From the NCBI RefSeq assembly GCF_007795095.1, contig NZ_CP042218.1, positions 1,054,001 to 1,118,000 on the forward strand: a stretch of 64,000 nucleotides of DNA, in the 5' to 3' direction. Shown piece after piece: positions 40,167-49,442 of the stretch (positions are counted from its first letter, which is position 1; the number at the start of each line of letters is the position of its first letter). This DNA comes from Luteimonas granuli (GTDB taxonomy: Bacteria > Pseudomonadota > Gammaproteobacteria > Xanthomonadales > Xanthomonadaceae). A program made the position numbers and the translations under genes. Below the pieces are notes generated by a model. The model was not told where the DNA came from. It saw only the letters and a list, made by a program, of their open reading frames with translations, and did not search any database.

Positions 40167-40802
40167 TCAGCCCGCTGTCGCGAAGGGAACTCCCGTGCGC
40201 TCCCGCAGCATGTCCGCGTCGACGCCGTCCGCAGCCTCGACCAGCACCAGGCCGTCGGGGGTCACGTCGAACACCGCCAGGTCGGTGATGATCCGGCTGA
40301 CCACGCCCACGCCGGTCAGCGGCAGCGTGCACTCGGGCAGGATCTTCGGCTCGCCGTTCTTCGTGCAGTGCTCCATCAGCACCACCACGCGCTGCACGCC
40401 GGCCACCAGGTCCATCGCGCCGCCCATGCCCTTGACCATCTTGCCGGGCACCATCCAGTTGGCGAGGTCGCCCGTGTCGGTGACTTCCATCGCGCCGAGG
40501 ATGGCGAGGTCGATGTGTCCGCCGCGGATCATCGCGAACGAATCATGGCTGCCGAAGTAGCTGGCGCCCTGGCGCGCGGTGACGGTCTGCTTGCCGGCGT
40601 TGATCAGGTCGGCGTCGACCTCGTCCTCGGTCGGGAACGGGCCGATGCCCAGCAAGCCGTTCTCGCTCTGCAGCCACACGTCCACGCCTTCGGGGATGTG
40701 GTTGGCCACGAGCGTCGGCAGGCCGATGCCCAGGTTCACGTACATGCCGTCGGCGAGTTCGCGCGCGGCGCGCTGCGCCATCTGGTCGCGGGTCCAGGCC
40801 AT
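40167..40802 (-). CDS. scoB: 3-oxoacid CoA-transferase subunit B
   Basis: 211 aa beta subunit of a succinyl-CoA:3-ketoacid CoA-transferase, which activates acetoacetate. It has [38 protein letters not shown] with the catalytic glutamate in [25 protein letters not shown] and [21 protein letters not shown]. The start at 40802 overlaps the scoA stop (TGATG). A GTG one codon upstream is possible. It is translated with the alpha subunit. Confidence 0.94.
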   Translation of the reverse strand: MAWTRDQMAQRAARELADGMYVNLGIGLPTLVANHIPEGVDVWLQSENGLLGIGPFPTEDEVDADLINAGKQTVTARQGASYFGSHDSFAMIRGGHIDLAILGAMEVTDTGDLANWMVPGKMVKGMGGAMDLVAGVQRVVVLMEHCTKNGEPKILPECTLPLTGVGVVSRIITDLAVFDVTPDGLVLVEAADGVDADMLRERTGVPFATAG

Positions 40803-41542
40803 CACTTGCCTCCTTCGCGCACGGTGCGCTGCTCGATGCGCTTCTCCGGCGAAGCGTTGACCACGATGCGGTCGACGTAGATGCCCGGCAGGTGCACCTG
40901 GTCGGGGTCGATCGCGCCCACCTCCACCAGTTCCTCGACCTCGGCCACGCAGACCTTGCCGGCCATGGCGCAGGCGGGGTTGAAGTTGCGCGCGGTCTTG
41001 CGGAACACCAGGTTGCCCGCGGCGTCGGCCTTCCAGGCCTTGACCAGGGCCACGTCCGCGACCAGCGCCGTCTCCATCACGTAGTGCTTGCCGCCGAATT
41101 CGCGGGTCTCCTTGCCCTCGGCGACCACGGTGCCGTAGCCGGTGGCGGTGAAGAAGGCCGGGATGCCGGCGCCGCCGGCGCGCAGGCGCTCGGCCAGGGT
41201 GCCCTGCGGGTTGAACTCGAGCTCCAGTTCGCCGGCCAGGAACTGGCGTTCGAACTCCTTGTTCTCGCCCACGTAGGAGGAAATCATCTTGCGGATCTGC
41301 CGCGTCGCCAGCAGCTGGCCGAGGCCGAACCCGTCGACGCCGGCATTGTTGGAGATCGCGGTCAGGCCGGTCACGCCCGAATCGCGCAGCGCGGCGATCA
41401 GCGCCTCGGGGATGCCGCAGAGGCCGAAGCCGCCGACCGCCAGCGTCTGGCCGTCGGCCACCACGCCGGCCAGCGCGGCCGCCGCATCCGGATACACCTT
41501 GGTCTTCGTGGTCCCCGCTGTCGGGGCAACGGCCTGGGCCAT
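40802..41542 (-). CDS. scoA: 3-oxoacid CoA-transferase subunit A
   Basis: 246 aa alpha subunit of the CoA-transferase. It shows [45 protein letters not shown], the [48 protein letters not shown] region and [11 protein letters not shown] near the end, all typical of SCOT alpha chains. The start at 41542 (MAQAVAP) has CAGGAG nine bases upstream. A further upstream frame start adds eight residues without such a site. Confidence 0.94.
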   Translation of the reverse strand: MAQAVAPTAGTTKTKVYPDAAAALAGVVADGQTLAVGGFGLCGIPEALIAALRDSGVTGLTAISNNAGVDGFGLGQLLATRQIRKMISSYVGENKEFERQFLAGELELEFNPQGTLAERLRAGGAGIPAFFTATGYGTVVAEGKETREFGGKHYVMETALVADVALVKAWKADAAGNLVFRKTARNFNPACAMAGKVCVAEVEELVEVGAIDPDQVHLPGIYVDRIVVNASPEKRIEQRTVREGGK

Positions 41543-41645
41543 CGTGCAGCTCCTGGAAACGGGCAAAGGCCGACAGTCTAGCGCCAGCGCGCGCGCCGCC
41601 GGACCGTACCTTCGGACAGTGGCCCCAGGCGCGCCGGGCCCTCCG

Positions 41646-41783
41646 CTCCCTGTAGGAGCCGCTACAGCGGCGACCGCGGGTGCTCCCTGCAGGAGCCGCT
41701 ACAGCGGCGACCGCGGGTGCTCCCTGTAGGAGCCGCTATAGCGGCGACCGCGGGTGCGGGTCGCAGCTGTAGCTGCTCCTACA
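41646..41783. repeat. REP-like cluster: three 37-bp tandem units and a half-element
   Basis: Three head-to-tail 37-bp units (41646-41682, 41683-41719, 41720-41756) contain CTCCCTGTAGGAGCCGCTAC plus AGCGGCGACCGCGGGTG, differing at one or two bases. They run straight into CGGGTCGCAGCTGTAGCTGC (41757-41776) and CTCCTACA, the right arm of the other REP subtype. Each unit holds a short GTAGGAGCCGCTACAGCGGC hairpin. The cluster lies in the 439-bp gap between divergent scoA and etfB. Confidence 0.85.
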
Positions 41784-41791
41784 CGTTTGCC

Positions 41792-41865
41792 GTGGGGCGG
41801 ATTACGCATTTGCCGGGGGGGGCGGACTACGCATTTTCCGGTGGGGCGGGTTGCCGCATTCGCCG
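41792..41865 (+). repeat. three degenerate 24-25-bp tandem repeats
   Basis: Units at 41792-41815, 41816-41840 and 41841-41865 follow the pattern GTGGGGCGGATTACGCATTT plus GCCG, with scattered changes. They continue directly from the REP cluster and lie about 120 bp before the etfB start. They could be a minisatellite or a set of protein sites. I cannot tell which. Confidence 0.7.
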
Positions 41866-41981
41866 GGGGCGGGCGGTGTCCGATTCGCATGGGAACGCCG
41901 GGGCCGCTAAAATGCCGGGTCCGCCGCGGGCGCTTCCGGTCCGCCGCAGGCGCTCCTCTTTCCCCAGGGACCTCCGCAACG

Positions 41982-42734
41982 ATGAAGATCCTCGTCGGCT
42001 ACAAGCGAGTGGTGGACTACAACGTCCGCATCCAGGTCAGGCCGGACGGTTCCGGCGTGGTCACCGAGGGCGTCAAGCTCTCGGCCAATCCTTTCGACGA
42101 GATCGCGCTGGAAGAGGCCTTGCGCCTGCGGGACAAGGGCATCGCCAGCGAGGTCGTGGTCGCCACCATCGCCCCGGCCGACGCCCAGGCGCACCTGCGC
42201 AACGGCCTGGCCATGGGCGCCAACCGCGCCATCCACGTGGTCACCGGAGCCGGCCAGGAGGTCCAGCCGCTGGCCGCCGCCCGCGCCCTGCTGAAGCTGG
42301 TCGAGAAGGAGTCGCCGGACCTGGTGATCCTCGGCAAGCAGGCGATCGACGACGACGCCAACCAGACCGGCCAGATGCTGGCCACGCTCTGGGGCCGCCC
42401 GCAGGCGACCTTCGCCTCGAAGCTGGAGGTGGCGGACGGCAAGGCCACGGTCACCCGCGAGGTCGACGCCGGCCTCGAGACGCTGGAGGTGGACCTCCCC
42501 GCCGTGGTCACCACCGACCTGCGCCTGAACGAGCCGCGCTTCATCAAGCTGCCCGACATCATGAAGGCCAAGTCCAAGCCGATGGAGTCCATCGCCTGGG
42601 CCGACCTCGGCGTCGACGAGGGCCAGGGCCTGAAGACCACGCACCACGCCGCGCCCGCGAAGCGCAGCAAGGGCGTGATGGTGAAGGACGCGGCCGAACT
42701 GGTCGCCGCACTCAAGGACAAGGGGCTGCTCTGA
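41982..42734 (+). CDS. etfB: electron transfer flavoprotein beta subunit
   Basis: 250 aa beta subunit of ETF, the AMP-binding half that carries electrons from acyl-CoA and other dehydrogenases to ETF-QO. It begins MKILVGYKRVVDYNVRIQVRPDGSGV and has NPFDEIALEEALRLRDKG, LVILGKQAIDDDANQTGQMLATLWG and the recognition-loop region LRLNEPRFIKLPDIMKAKSKPME. The next gene starts in a TGATG overlap. An in-frame upstream extension starts in the repeat cluster and is not used. Confidence 0.95.
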   Translation: MKILVGYKRVVDYNVRIQVRPDGSGVVTEGVKLSANPFDEIALEEALRLRDKGIASEVVVATIAPADAQAHLRNGLAMGANRAIHVVTGAGQEVQPLAAARALLKLVEKESPDLVILGKQAIDDDANQTGQMLATLWGRPQATFASKLEVADGKATVTREVDAGLETLEVDLPAVVTTDLRLNEPRFIKLPDIMKAKSKPMESIAWADLGVDEGQGLKTTHHAAPAKRSKGVMVKDAAELVAALKDKGLL

Positions 42735-43679
42735 TGGCCAAGGTACTCATCGTCGCCGAACACGCCGACGGCAAGCTCAACGGCTCCACCGCCAAGTGCG
42801 TGACCGCCGCGCAGGCGCTGTCGCCGGAAGCCATCGACATCGTGGTGCTGGCCGCCGACCCGGCCGCGGTGGCCGCCGAAGCGGCGCAGCTTGCCGGCGT
42901 CTCGCGCGTGCTCACCGTCGCCAACGAGGCCAACGCGAACGCCATCGCCCAGGTGCTGGCGCCGCAGGTGGCGAAGCTGGCCGCGGGCTACAGCCACGTC
43001 TTCGGCCCCAGCTCGACCTTCGGCAAGGACCTGATGCCCTGCGTGGCCGCGCTGCTCGGCGTGCCGCAGGTCTCGGACCTGATGTCCGTGGAAGGCGAAC
43101 ACAGCTTCAAGCGCCCCATCTACGCCGGCAACGCCATCGTCACCGTCGAGGCGCCGGCCGGACAGACCCTGGTCGCCACCGTGCGCACCGCCTCGTGGAA
43201 GGAGGCCGGCAAGGGCGGCAGCGCGGCGGTCGAGGCCGTGGGCGTCGACGCCCCCCCTCCCCACGCACACCCGCTTTGTCGGCCTCGCCGCCGGCGGCGG
43301 CGATCGCCCCGACCTGCAGAGCGCGAAGCGCGTGGTCTCCGGCGGCCGCGGCGTGGGCTCGGCCGAGAACTTCGACATCGTCTACAGGCTCGCCGACCGG
43401 CTCGGCGCGGCGGTGGGCGCCTCGCGCGCGGCGGTCGACGCCGGCTACTGCCCCAACGAGATGCAGGTCGGCCAGACCGGCAAGATCATCGCCCCGGAGC
43501 TGTACGTGGCCGTCGGCATCAGCGGCGCGATCCAGCACCTCACCGGCATCAAGGACGCCGGCACCATCGTCGCGATCAACAAGGATCCCGACGCGGCGAT
43601 CTTCGAGATCGCCGACATCGGCCTGGTGGGCGATCTGTTCCAGGTGCTGCCGGAGCTGGACGCGGCGCTGGGCGGCTGA
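42734..43679 (+). pseudogene. etfA: electron transfer flavoprotein alpha subunit, one-base frameshift
   Basis: The alpha subunit (FAD-binding half of ETF) starts MAKVLIVAEHADGKLNGSTAKCVTAA at 42734 and reads correctly to about VEAVGVDAP. It then loses frame at a run of seven C (43251-43257). One phase away the gene continues [13 protein letters not shown] and runs through [62 protein letters not shown] and [15 protein letters not shown] to the TGA at 43677-43679. Removing one C restores a protein of about 314 residues, the usual length. All FAD motifs are otherwise intact. Either the base is an assembly error or the gene is broken. Confidence 0.9.
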
Positions 43680-43686
43680 CGCAGCG

Positions 43687-44070
43687 ATGATCGTCTATCT
43701 CCTGGTCCTGCTCACCACCCTGTGCACCATCGGTGGCCAGCTGATCCTCAAGCGCGCGGTGACGGACCTGAAGCCGCTCATGGCGCAGGGGCCGATCGAG
43801 TTCCTCTGGGGGGCGGCCCTGTCGCCAATGGTCTACGCCGCGCTGGCGCTGCAGGTCCTGGGCTACGTGTCCTGGATGTTCGTGATCTCGCGGGAAAAGC
43901 TCTCGATCGCGTTCGCGCTCTCGGGCTCGACGTTCTACCTGTTGATGGCCGCGGCGAGCTGGTATTTCTTCGGTGAACGCCTGGGCCAGGCGCAATGGCT
44001 GGGCCTGGTGCTGATCTCGGTGGGCGTGGTGCTGGTGACCGCGGCCGCACAGCCGGGCAGCCCGGGGTGA
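43687..44070 (+). CDS. small four-helix EamA/SMR-like membrane protein
   Basis: 127 aa protein with four predicted transmembrane helices: [65 protein letters not shown] and [18 protein letters not shown]. The layout is that of small drug/metabolite transporters and of ArnE/ArnF-type half-flippases for undecaprenyl-linked sugars. Between etfA and glycan genes, a flippase partner role is plausible but unproven. The next gene starts in a GTGA overlap, so the two are probably co-translated. Confidence 0.8.
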   Translation: MIVYLLVLLTTLCTIGGQLILKRAVTDLKPLMAQGPIEFLWGAALSPMVYAALALQVLGYVSWMFVISREKLSIAFALSGSTFYLLMAAASWYFFGERLGQAQWLGLVLISVGVVLVTAAAQPGSPG

Positions 44071-46694
44071 CATCGGCCGCGGCGGCGGCCAAGCCCCCGC
44101 GCGGCCGCGCGCTGCCGCGTACCGCGGCCATCCTCGCGGTCGCGGCTCTCCTCGCCTGGCTGTTCCTGCTGTCGCGCCACGAACTGCGCGTCAACCTGGA
44201 GTTCTCCGCCACGGCGCCCGGACCGGGCGAAATTTTCCACGCCGCCGAAGGCGAGGAGTTCAGCGCCGGCAAGAGCGTGTCCTTCGCCACCGTCAGCGAC
44301 GGCACGGCGCAGAAATACCGCGTGGACATCGCGTCGTCCGATCCGGTGTCGCGGCTGCGCCTGGACCCTGCGACCGGACCCGGCGCCATCGCCCTGCACG
44401 GACTCCAGCTCCGCGGCAAGGTCCTGTGGCTCAAGACGGCGCGGGCGGACGTCCCGCTCGAACCGGCGTCCGCGCACCATGCCGGACCGCCGGCGCGCGA
44501 TGCCGGGGGACTCCGCTTCGAGACCCTGGGCAACGATCCCTGGCTGGAGATCCGGCTGCCCCCGGACACCTTGAGCGCGCTGGAGCGCCGGACGCACGGG
44601 CTGCGGCTCCTGGCCGCACTCCTCTGCGGCTTCGGGGTCGTCCTGCTCGACATCGCGCTGCGGTTCGCGCTGAAGCACGCACCCCGCGTCCGCGACCGCG
44701 CGCGCCGCTGGATGGCGCGGCTGGAGCCCGCCGCGCGCGCCTGCAGCGACGAGGGGACGATCGTCTTCACCCCGGCATCCTTCCTGGTCGTCGCGCTGGG
44801 CCTGTCCCTGGCCGCCGCGGGCGTGGCCGGCCGCATCAACCTCTCGTCCGCCGGCATGTGGGACGCGTACCTGCCGACGCCGTCGGCCGGCGACTCGCTC
44901 CTGGTCGGCGAGCCCCGCGCCATCCGCACCGACGAATGGCTGGTACACACCCCATGGATGCTGAGCCAGGCCGCGAACGGTTATCCGCTGCACAACCCCG
45001 CCATCGGCGCGCTCAACGCCACGCTGCTGACCTCGGTGCCGGTCCGGCATCCGATCACCGCCTTCCAGCCGGAGTTCTGGGGCTTCGCGCTCTTCGACGT
45101 CGAGCGGGCGGTCTCCTGGTTCTGGATGTACAAGACGCTGGGCCTGTTCCTGTCGGCATTCCTGCTGCTGCTGCTGCTCACCCGCGGCGACGCGGGCATC
45201 GCGTTCCTCGGCAGCGCCTGGCTGTGCCTGTCCTCGTTCACCCAGTGGTGGTTCTCGACCAACCTGCCGGAAATCCTGGTCGGGCTGTGCCTGACCCTGC
45301 TCGGATTCCTGTCCGTCTGCCTGGCGACGCGGCGTGCGACCTTCGCCTTCGGCGTGCTGGCCTTCCTGCTGGGCGCGGCGACGTTCGCATTCCAGCTCTA
45401 TCCGGCGTTCCAGGTGCCCCTGGCCTATGCGGCCGCCGCGATCGTGGCGGGCGTGGCGCTGGCGCGCGCGGACCGCGCGCGCTTCCGGCACCGCGCCGGC
45501 CTGCGCCTGGGCGCGCTGGCGGCCTGCGCGGCGGTGCTCGCGGTGCTGCTCTACCGCTTCGCCGTCGACGCCGCCGCGACCATCGAGGTGGTCTCCGCCA
45601 CCGTCTACCCCGGCCAGCGCTCGACCGTCGGCGGCTCGATGCCCTGGCGCATGGCCTTCGACGGCGTGTTCGAAGGCTGGCGCTTCGGAGAGACGGACTT
45701 CCCCTACGTCAATTCCAATGCATCGGAATCCAGCGACTACATCGTGCTGTTCCCGCTGGTCGTGGCCGCCATGCTCTGGCACGGGCGGCGCGCGTTGAAG
45801 GATGGGCTGCTGGTGTCTCTCGCCACGTTCTGCCTGCTGCTCGCGGCCTGGATGACCATCGCCCTGCCCGACGCAGCGGCACAGGCGGTCTCGCGGCTGC
45901 TGCTGCTGTCCTTCGTGCCGCCGCCGCGGGCCTCGGTGGCGCTGGGCGTGGCCTCGGTCGTCCTGGTCACGGTCTGGATGGCCCGCCTGCGCGCGATGCC
46001 GCGGCCGCCCCTGAGCGCCTCGCAGCCCGCCTTCGCGGCCATCGCGGCCGTGCTCGCCTGGGCCTACGGACTGCAGCTGCAGGAGATCGATCCGGCCTTC
46101 TTCACCCGGACACGCCTGCTGCTGGGCACCGCGCTCGTCGCGCTCGGCGCCTGGGCGATCGTGCGCGGCAGCCGCCTCGCGTTCGCGCTGTTCGTGGTCG
46201 CGCTGTCGATCCCGGGCACGACGGTCAACCCGGTGTCGCGCGGACTGGCGCCCCTGCTCGAGAAGCCGGTGCTGGCCGCGGCCGTCGCCGCCAGCGAAGG
46301 CGAGCGGCCGGCGCGCTGGATCGTGGTCGGCAGCTTCGTCCTCCCGCAGGCGTTCAAGGCCGTCGGCCTGGACGTCCTGGGCGGCGCCACCTTCGCGCCG
46401 GACCACGAGGTCATGCGCGTGCTCGATCCCGACGCGCGCTCGGCCGAGGTCTGGAACCGGTACGCGCACATCCAGGTCGAATCCGACGCTTCGCTGGAGG
46501 CGCCCGCCTTCGACCTGGTGCAGGCCGACCTCTATCGCCTGCGCGTGGACGTCTGCGCCGCGCCACTGGAGGCGCTGGGCATCAACCGGCTCGCGTATCC
46601 GGGCGAGGCGCCGGAAGCGGACCTCGCCTGCCTGCGCAGGATCGGCGAACCGGTGCAGGGATTCTCGCTGTACGCGCGCGTCGCGGATCGATGA
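44067..46694 (+). CDS. large polytopic membrane protein of a surface-glycan locus (function unknown)
   Basis: 875 aa protein starting at a GTG in a GTGA overlap with the small transporter gene. One helix near the N terminus (ILAVAALLAWLFLLS) is followed by a periplasmic-like domain of about 150 residues. Many helices then follow, with the loop TPWMLSQAANGYPLHNPAIGALNATLLTSVPVRHPI, and a C-terminal domain with PEVWNRYAHI-like sequence. The order resembles GT-C-type or DUF-type membrane proteins that modify exported glycans, but I do not recognise the family. Neighbours are glycosyltransferases. Confidence 0.72.
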   Translation: MTSAAAAAKPPRGRALPRTAAILAVAALLAWLFLLSRHELRVNLEFSATAPGPGEIFHAAEGEEFSAGKSVSFATVSDGTAQKYRVDIASSDPVSRLRLDPATGPGAIALHGLQLRGKVLWLKTARADVPLEPASAHHAGPPARDAGGLRFETLGNDPWLEIRLPPDTLSALERRTHGLRLLAALLCGFGVVLLDIALRFALKHAPRVRDRARRWMARLEPAARACSDEGTIVFTPASFLVVALGLSLAAAGVAGRINLSSAGMWDAYLPTPSAGDSLLVGEPRAIRTDEWLVHTPWMLSQAANGYPLHNPAIGALNATLLTSVPVRHPITAFQPEFWGFALFDVERAVSWFWMYKTLGLFLSAFLLLLLLTRGDAGIAFLGSAWLCLSSFTQWWFSTNLPEILVGLCLTLLGFLSVCLATRRATFAFGVLAFLLGAATFAFQLYPAFQVPLAYAAAAIVAGVALARADRARFRHRAGLRLGALAACAAVLAVLLYRFAVDAAATIEVVSATVYPGQRSTVGGSMPWRMAFDGVFEGWRFGETDFPYVNSNASESSDYIVLFPLVVAAMLWHGRRALKDGLLVSLATFCLLLAAWMTIALPDAAAQAVSRLLLLSFVPPPRASVALGVASVVLVTVWMARLRAMPRPPLSASQPAFAAIAAVLAWAYGLQLQEIDPAFFTRTRLLLGTALVALGAWAIVRGSRLAFALFVVALSIPGTTVNPVSRGLAPLLEKPVLAAAVAASEGERPARWIVVGSFVLPQAFKAVGLDVLGGATFAPDHEVMRVLDPDARSAEVWNRYAHIQVESDASLEAPAFDLVQADLYRLRVDVCAAPLEALGINRLAYPGEAPEADLACLRRIGEPVQGFSLYARVADR

Positions 46695-46761
46695 CGCGCC
46701 GGTCGAGCGTGACCGCGCTTCCTATAATCGGCGGCCAGGTCCGCCCGGAGTCCGCGTTCCC

Positions 46762-47544
46762 ATGAACCACAGCTTCGTCGTGCCGGCGTACGGCGAGTCT
46801 CCCCACCTAGAGGCCTGCCTGCGTTCGCTGGCGGCGCAGGAGCGCCCGACCTCGATCATCGTGGCCACGCCCACGCCGAGCCCGCGCATCGAGGCACTGG
46901 CCGCGGCGTACGGCGCGCAGCTGCGCGTCAACGAGCGCGGCGGCGGCATCGGCATCGACTGGAACTTCGCACTGTCGTGCGCGACCACGCGCTGGGTGAC
47001 CATCGCCCACCAGGACGACGTCTACCTGCCGCGCTTCACCGCGGCCACCCTGGACGCGGCGGAGCGGCACCCGGACGCCAGCCTGGTCTTCACCGGCTAC
47101 GCCGAGCGCACCCTCGACGGCATCCGCGTGGACACCACGCTGTTGCGCATCAAGCGCGCCCTGCTCGAGCTCGGCTTCCTCGGCGGCTCGCGCGCGGGCA
47201 CCCGCTTCTTCAAGACCAACACGCTGCGCTTCGGCTGCGCGATTCCCTGCCCGGCGGTGACCATCGACCAGGCCCGCAACCACCTGCGCTTCCGCGAGGA
47301 CCTGCGCATCGACCTGGACTGGGCCGCCTGGCTGGAGCTCGCGCGGCGCCCGGGCGCCTTCGTCTACGTGCGCGAGGTGCTGATGGAGCACCGCGTGCAC
47401 GCCGACAGCGAGACCACGGCGGGCATCGCCGGCGGCGCCAGGGCGGCCGAGGACCGGGCGCTGCTGCGGATGATGTGGCCGGGTCCGGTCGCCGACGCCA
47501 TCGCCGCCACCTATGGCATCGCCTACCGCAGCAATCCCGCCTGA
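46762..47544 (+). CDS. GT2-family glycosyltransferase
   Basis: 260 aa protein with the GT-A start MNHSFVVPAYGESPHLEACLRSLAAQERPTSIIVATPTPS and a DxD-like metal site in VTIAHQDDVYLPRF. It probably adds one sugar to a lipid-linked or surface glycan from a nucleotide sugar. The C-terminal end has EVLMEHRVHADSETTAGIAGG. There are no membrane helices. It lies downstream of the large membrane protein and ahead of a REP-like repeat. The sugar cannot be inferred. Confidence 0.87.
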   Translation: MNHSFVVPAYGESPHLEACLRSLAAQERPTSIIVATPTPSPRIEALAAAYGAQLRVNERGGGIGIDWNFALSCATTRWVTIAHQDDVYLPRFTAATLDAAERHPDASLVFTGYAERTLDGIRVDTTLLRIKRALLELGFLGGSRAGTRFFKTNTLRFGCAIPCPAVTIDQARNHLRFREDLRIDLDWAAWLELARRPGAFVYVREVLMEHRVHADSETTAGIAGGARAAEDRALLRMMWPGPVADAIAATYGIAYRSNPA

Positions 47545-47563
47545 CCCCACGCCTGCCTCCACA

Positions 47564-47636
47564 CCTGCAGGAGCAGCTACAGCTGCGACCCCGATGTGCC
47601 GCGGACGCGGGTCGCAGCTGTAGCTGCTCCTACAGG
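47564..47636. repeat. REP-like inverted repeat that ends the methyltransferase gene
   Basis: The arms CCTGCAGGAGCAGCTACAGC... (from 47564) and the complement ending CTGCTCCTACAGG (to 47636) give a stem of about 28 bp with a loop near 47593-47607. The left arm contains the TAG stop (CTA at 47577-47579) of the minus-strand methyltransferase gene. It lies between convergent genes. Confidence 0.87.
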
Positions 47637-48284
47637 TCGTCGGTGGGGGCGTTGGTGGGGGGGGTGGGATTCGGGGGATGCGGTGTAGAGGACGCGCAGT
47701 TCGTGGTGCGGGAAGACGTCGCCGAAGGCGCGCACGTTGCCGGGAAAGTAGTGCGAGCCGGACAGCGTGAAGCCTGTGCCGGCCAGGACGGACGGCTGCG
47801 AGAGCATGGCCAGGTCGACGAAGGTGAGATGGGTCGCGTCGCTGGCATAGCCGCGGCGACCCGGCACGATCACCAGCGCGCGCTCGACGCCGAAGCCGCG
47901 CGCCGCACGCAGCAGGCTGTTGAGGCATTCGGCGGGGCGGTCCAGGTGTTCGAGCACATGGCTGATCACGATCGAGCCGTAGCGCCGGCCCGGCCGCCGC
48001 AGGGGCGACATCGTCCAGTCGTCCCCGGCGGCGTCGTAGTGCAGCACGTCCAGGCCCTGCGCCACGCAGTGCTCGACGGTGGCGGCATTGAGCTCCAGGC
48101 CCGTGGATCCTCCGGGAAGCGTGCGCAGCAGCTCGCCGATGCCGCAGCCGAAGTCGATCGTCGGCCCCTGCACCAGCGCGGCCGCCGAACGCAGGTAGAA
48201 GCCCCGCACCCACTTGCGCAGCCCGCTGCGGTCGAACTGGTAACGGGTGTAGCGGCCGTCGTAGGCGTCGGGGTTGGTGGTCAT
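47577..48284 (-). CDS. class I SAM-dependent methyltransferase
   Basis: 235 aa protein with the Rossmann motif TIDFGCGIGELLRTLPGGSTGLELN, an acidic second-strand region (DVLHYDAAGDD) and SIVISHVLEHLDRPAECLNSLLRAARGF, as in small-molecule or glycan methyltransferases. The start at 48284 gives MTTNPDAYDGRYTRYQFDRSG. Upstream frame starts lack conserved sequence. The last 20 or so residues ([19 protein letters not shown]) come entirely from the REP-like repeat, so the real domain ends before them. It is divergent from the next glycosyltransferase gene. Confidence 0.82.
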   Translation of the reverse strand: MTTNPDAYDGRYTRYQFDRSGLRKWVRGFYLRSAAALVQGPTIDFGCGIGELLRTLPGGSTGLELNAATVEHCVAQGLDVLHYDAAGDDWTMSPLRRPGRRYGSIVISHVLEHLDRPAECLNSLLRAARGFGVERALVIVPGRRGYASDATHLTFVDLAMLSQPSVLAGTGFTLSGSHYFPGNVRAFGDVFPHHELRVLYTASPESHPPHQRPHRRPVGAATAATRVRGTSGSQL

Positions 48285-48415
48285 CGCGTTCGGGGCCAGG
48301 GTGATGGTCGCGGCTGTCGCCTGCTGCAGTGTAGCGGGCCGCCCGGTTACCATGGCCGCCGGCATCGCTCCCTCGCCCGCTCCACGACCCGTCCGTCCTT
48401 GCACAGGCTGGATCC

Positions 48416-49442
48416 ATGATCGACTCCAAGGCGGCCACGGATGCCGCGCGCCCTCCGAGCATCGCGGTGGTCCTGCCCTGTTACCGGGTGACCGCGCACA
48501 TCCTGGACGTCCTGGCCTCCATTCCCGACGCCGTCGAGCACATCATCGTCGTCGACGACGCCTGCCCGGACGGCTCCGGCGAGCTGGTGCGCAAGGCCTG
48601 CACCGACCCCAGGGTGCGCGTGCACGTCAACCCGACCAACCTCGGCGTGGGCGGCGCCGTGCTGCACGGCTACCGGCAGGCGATCGACGCCGGCGCCGAC
48701 GTGATCGTGAAGATCGACGGCGACGGCCAGATGGACCCGCGCCTGATCGGGCACTTCGTCGGACCGATCCTCGCCGGCGACGCCGACTACACCAAGGGCA
48801 ACCGCTTCTTCGACCTGACCAACATCGCGCGCATGCCGCGGCTGCGGATCTTCGGCAACGCCGTGCTGTCGTTCATGGCCAAGCTCTCGACCGGCTACTG
48901 GGACCTCTTCGACCCCACCAACGGCTACACCGCGATCCACGCCGACGTCGCCCGCCGCCTGCCCTTCGACCGGATCAGCCAGCGCTATTTCTTCGAGACC
49001 GACCTGCTGTTCCGGCTCAACACCCTGCGCGCGGTCGCGGTGGACGTGCCGATGGACGCGCACTACGGCGACGAAGTCAGCAACCTCAAGGTCTCGCGCG
49101 TCCTCGGCGAGTTCCTGGCGAAACACACTCGGAACTTCGGCAAGCGGATCTTCTACAACTACTTCCTGCGCGACCTGTCGCTGGCCTCCCCTCGAACTGG
49201 TCGCCGGGATCGTGCTCGTCCTGGGCGGCAGCACGTTCGGTGCGATCACGTGGTGGAACTCGATGCAGTCGAACGTGGCCACGCCCGCCGGCACGGTGAT
49301 GCTGGCGGCGCTGCCGGTGTTCATGGGCCTGCAGTTCCTGCTGGCCTTCCTCGGCTACGACATCGCCTCGGTCCCGCGGCGCCCGCTGCACCGCGGCAAC
49401 CGCCGCCTGGCCCTGGCCTGCCGGGGCCTGTCGCTACCCTGA
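48416..49442 (+). pseudogene. DPM1-like polyprenyl glycosyltransferase, frameshifted near the C terminus
   Basis: GT2 protein of the dolichol-phosphate mannosyltransferase/GtrB type: IAVVLPCYRVTAHILDVLAS, VEHIIVVDDACPDGSGELV, NLGVGGAVLHGYRQAIDAGADVIVKIDGDGQMDP (catalytic DGD). Frame is lost at a run of four C (49188-49191) after FLRDLSLAS. One phase away it continues LELVAGIVLVLGGSTFGAIT and two membrane helices ending VPRRPLHRGNRRLALACRGLSLP at 49442. Deleting one C restores about 341 residues. It likely loads a sugar on a polyprenyl carrier, which would suit the EmrE-like flippase at 43687. As with etfA, an assembly error is possible. Confidence 0.88.

Noticed and set aside
41646..41756. 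Possible CRISPR array (three 37-bp repeats)
   Set aside because: The units abut with no spacers and belong to the dispersed REP-like family.
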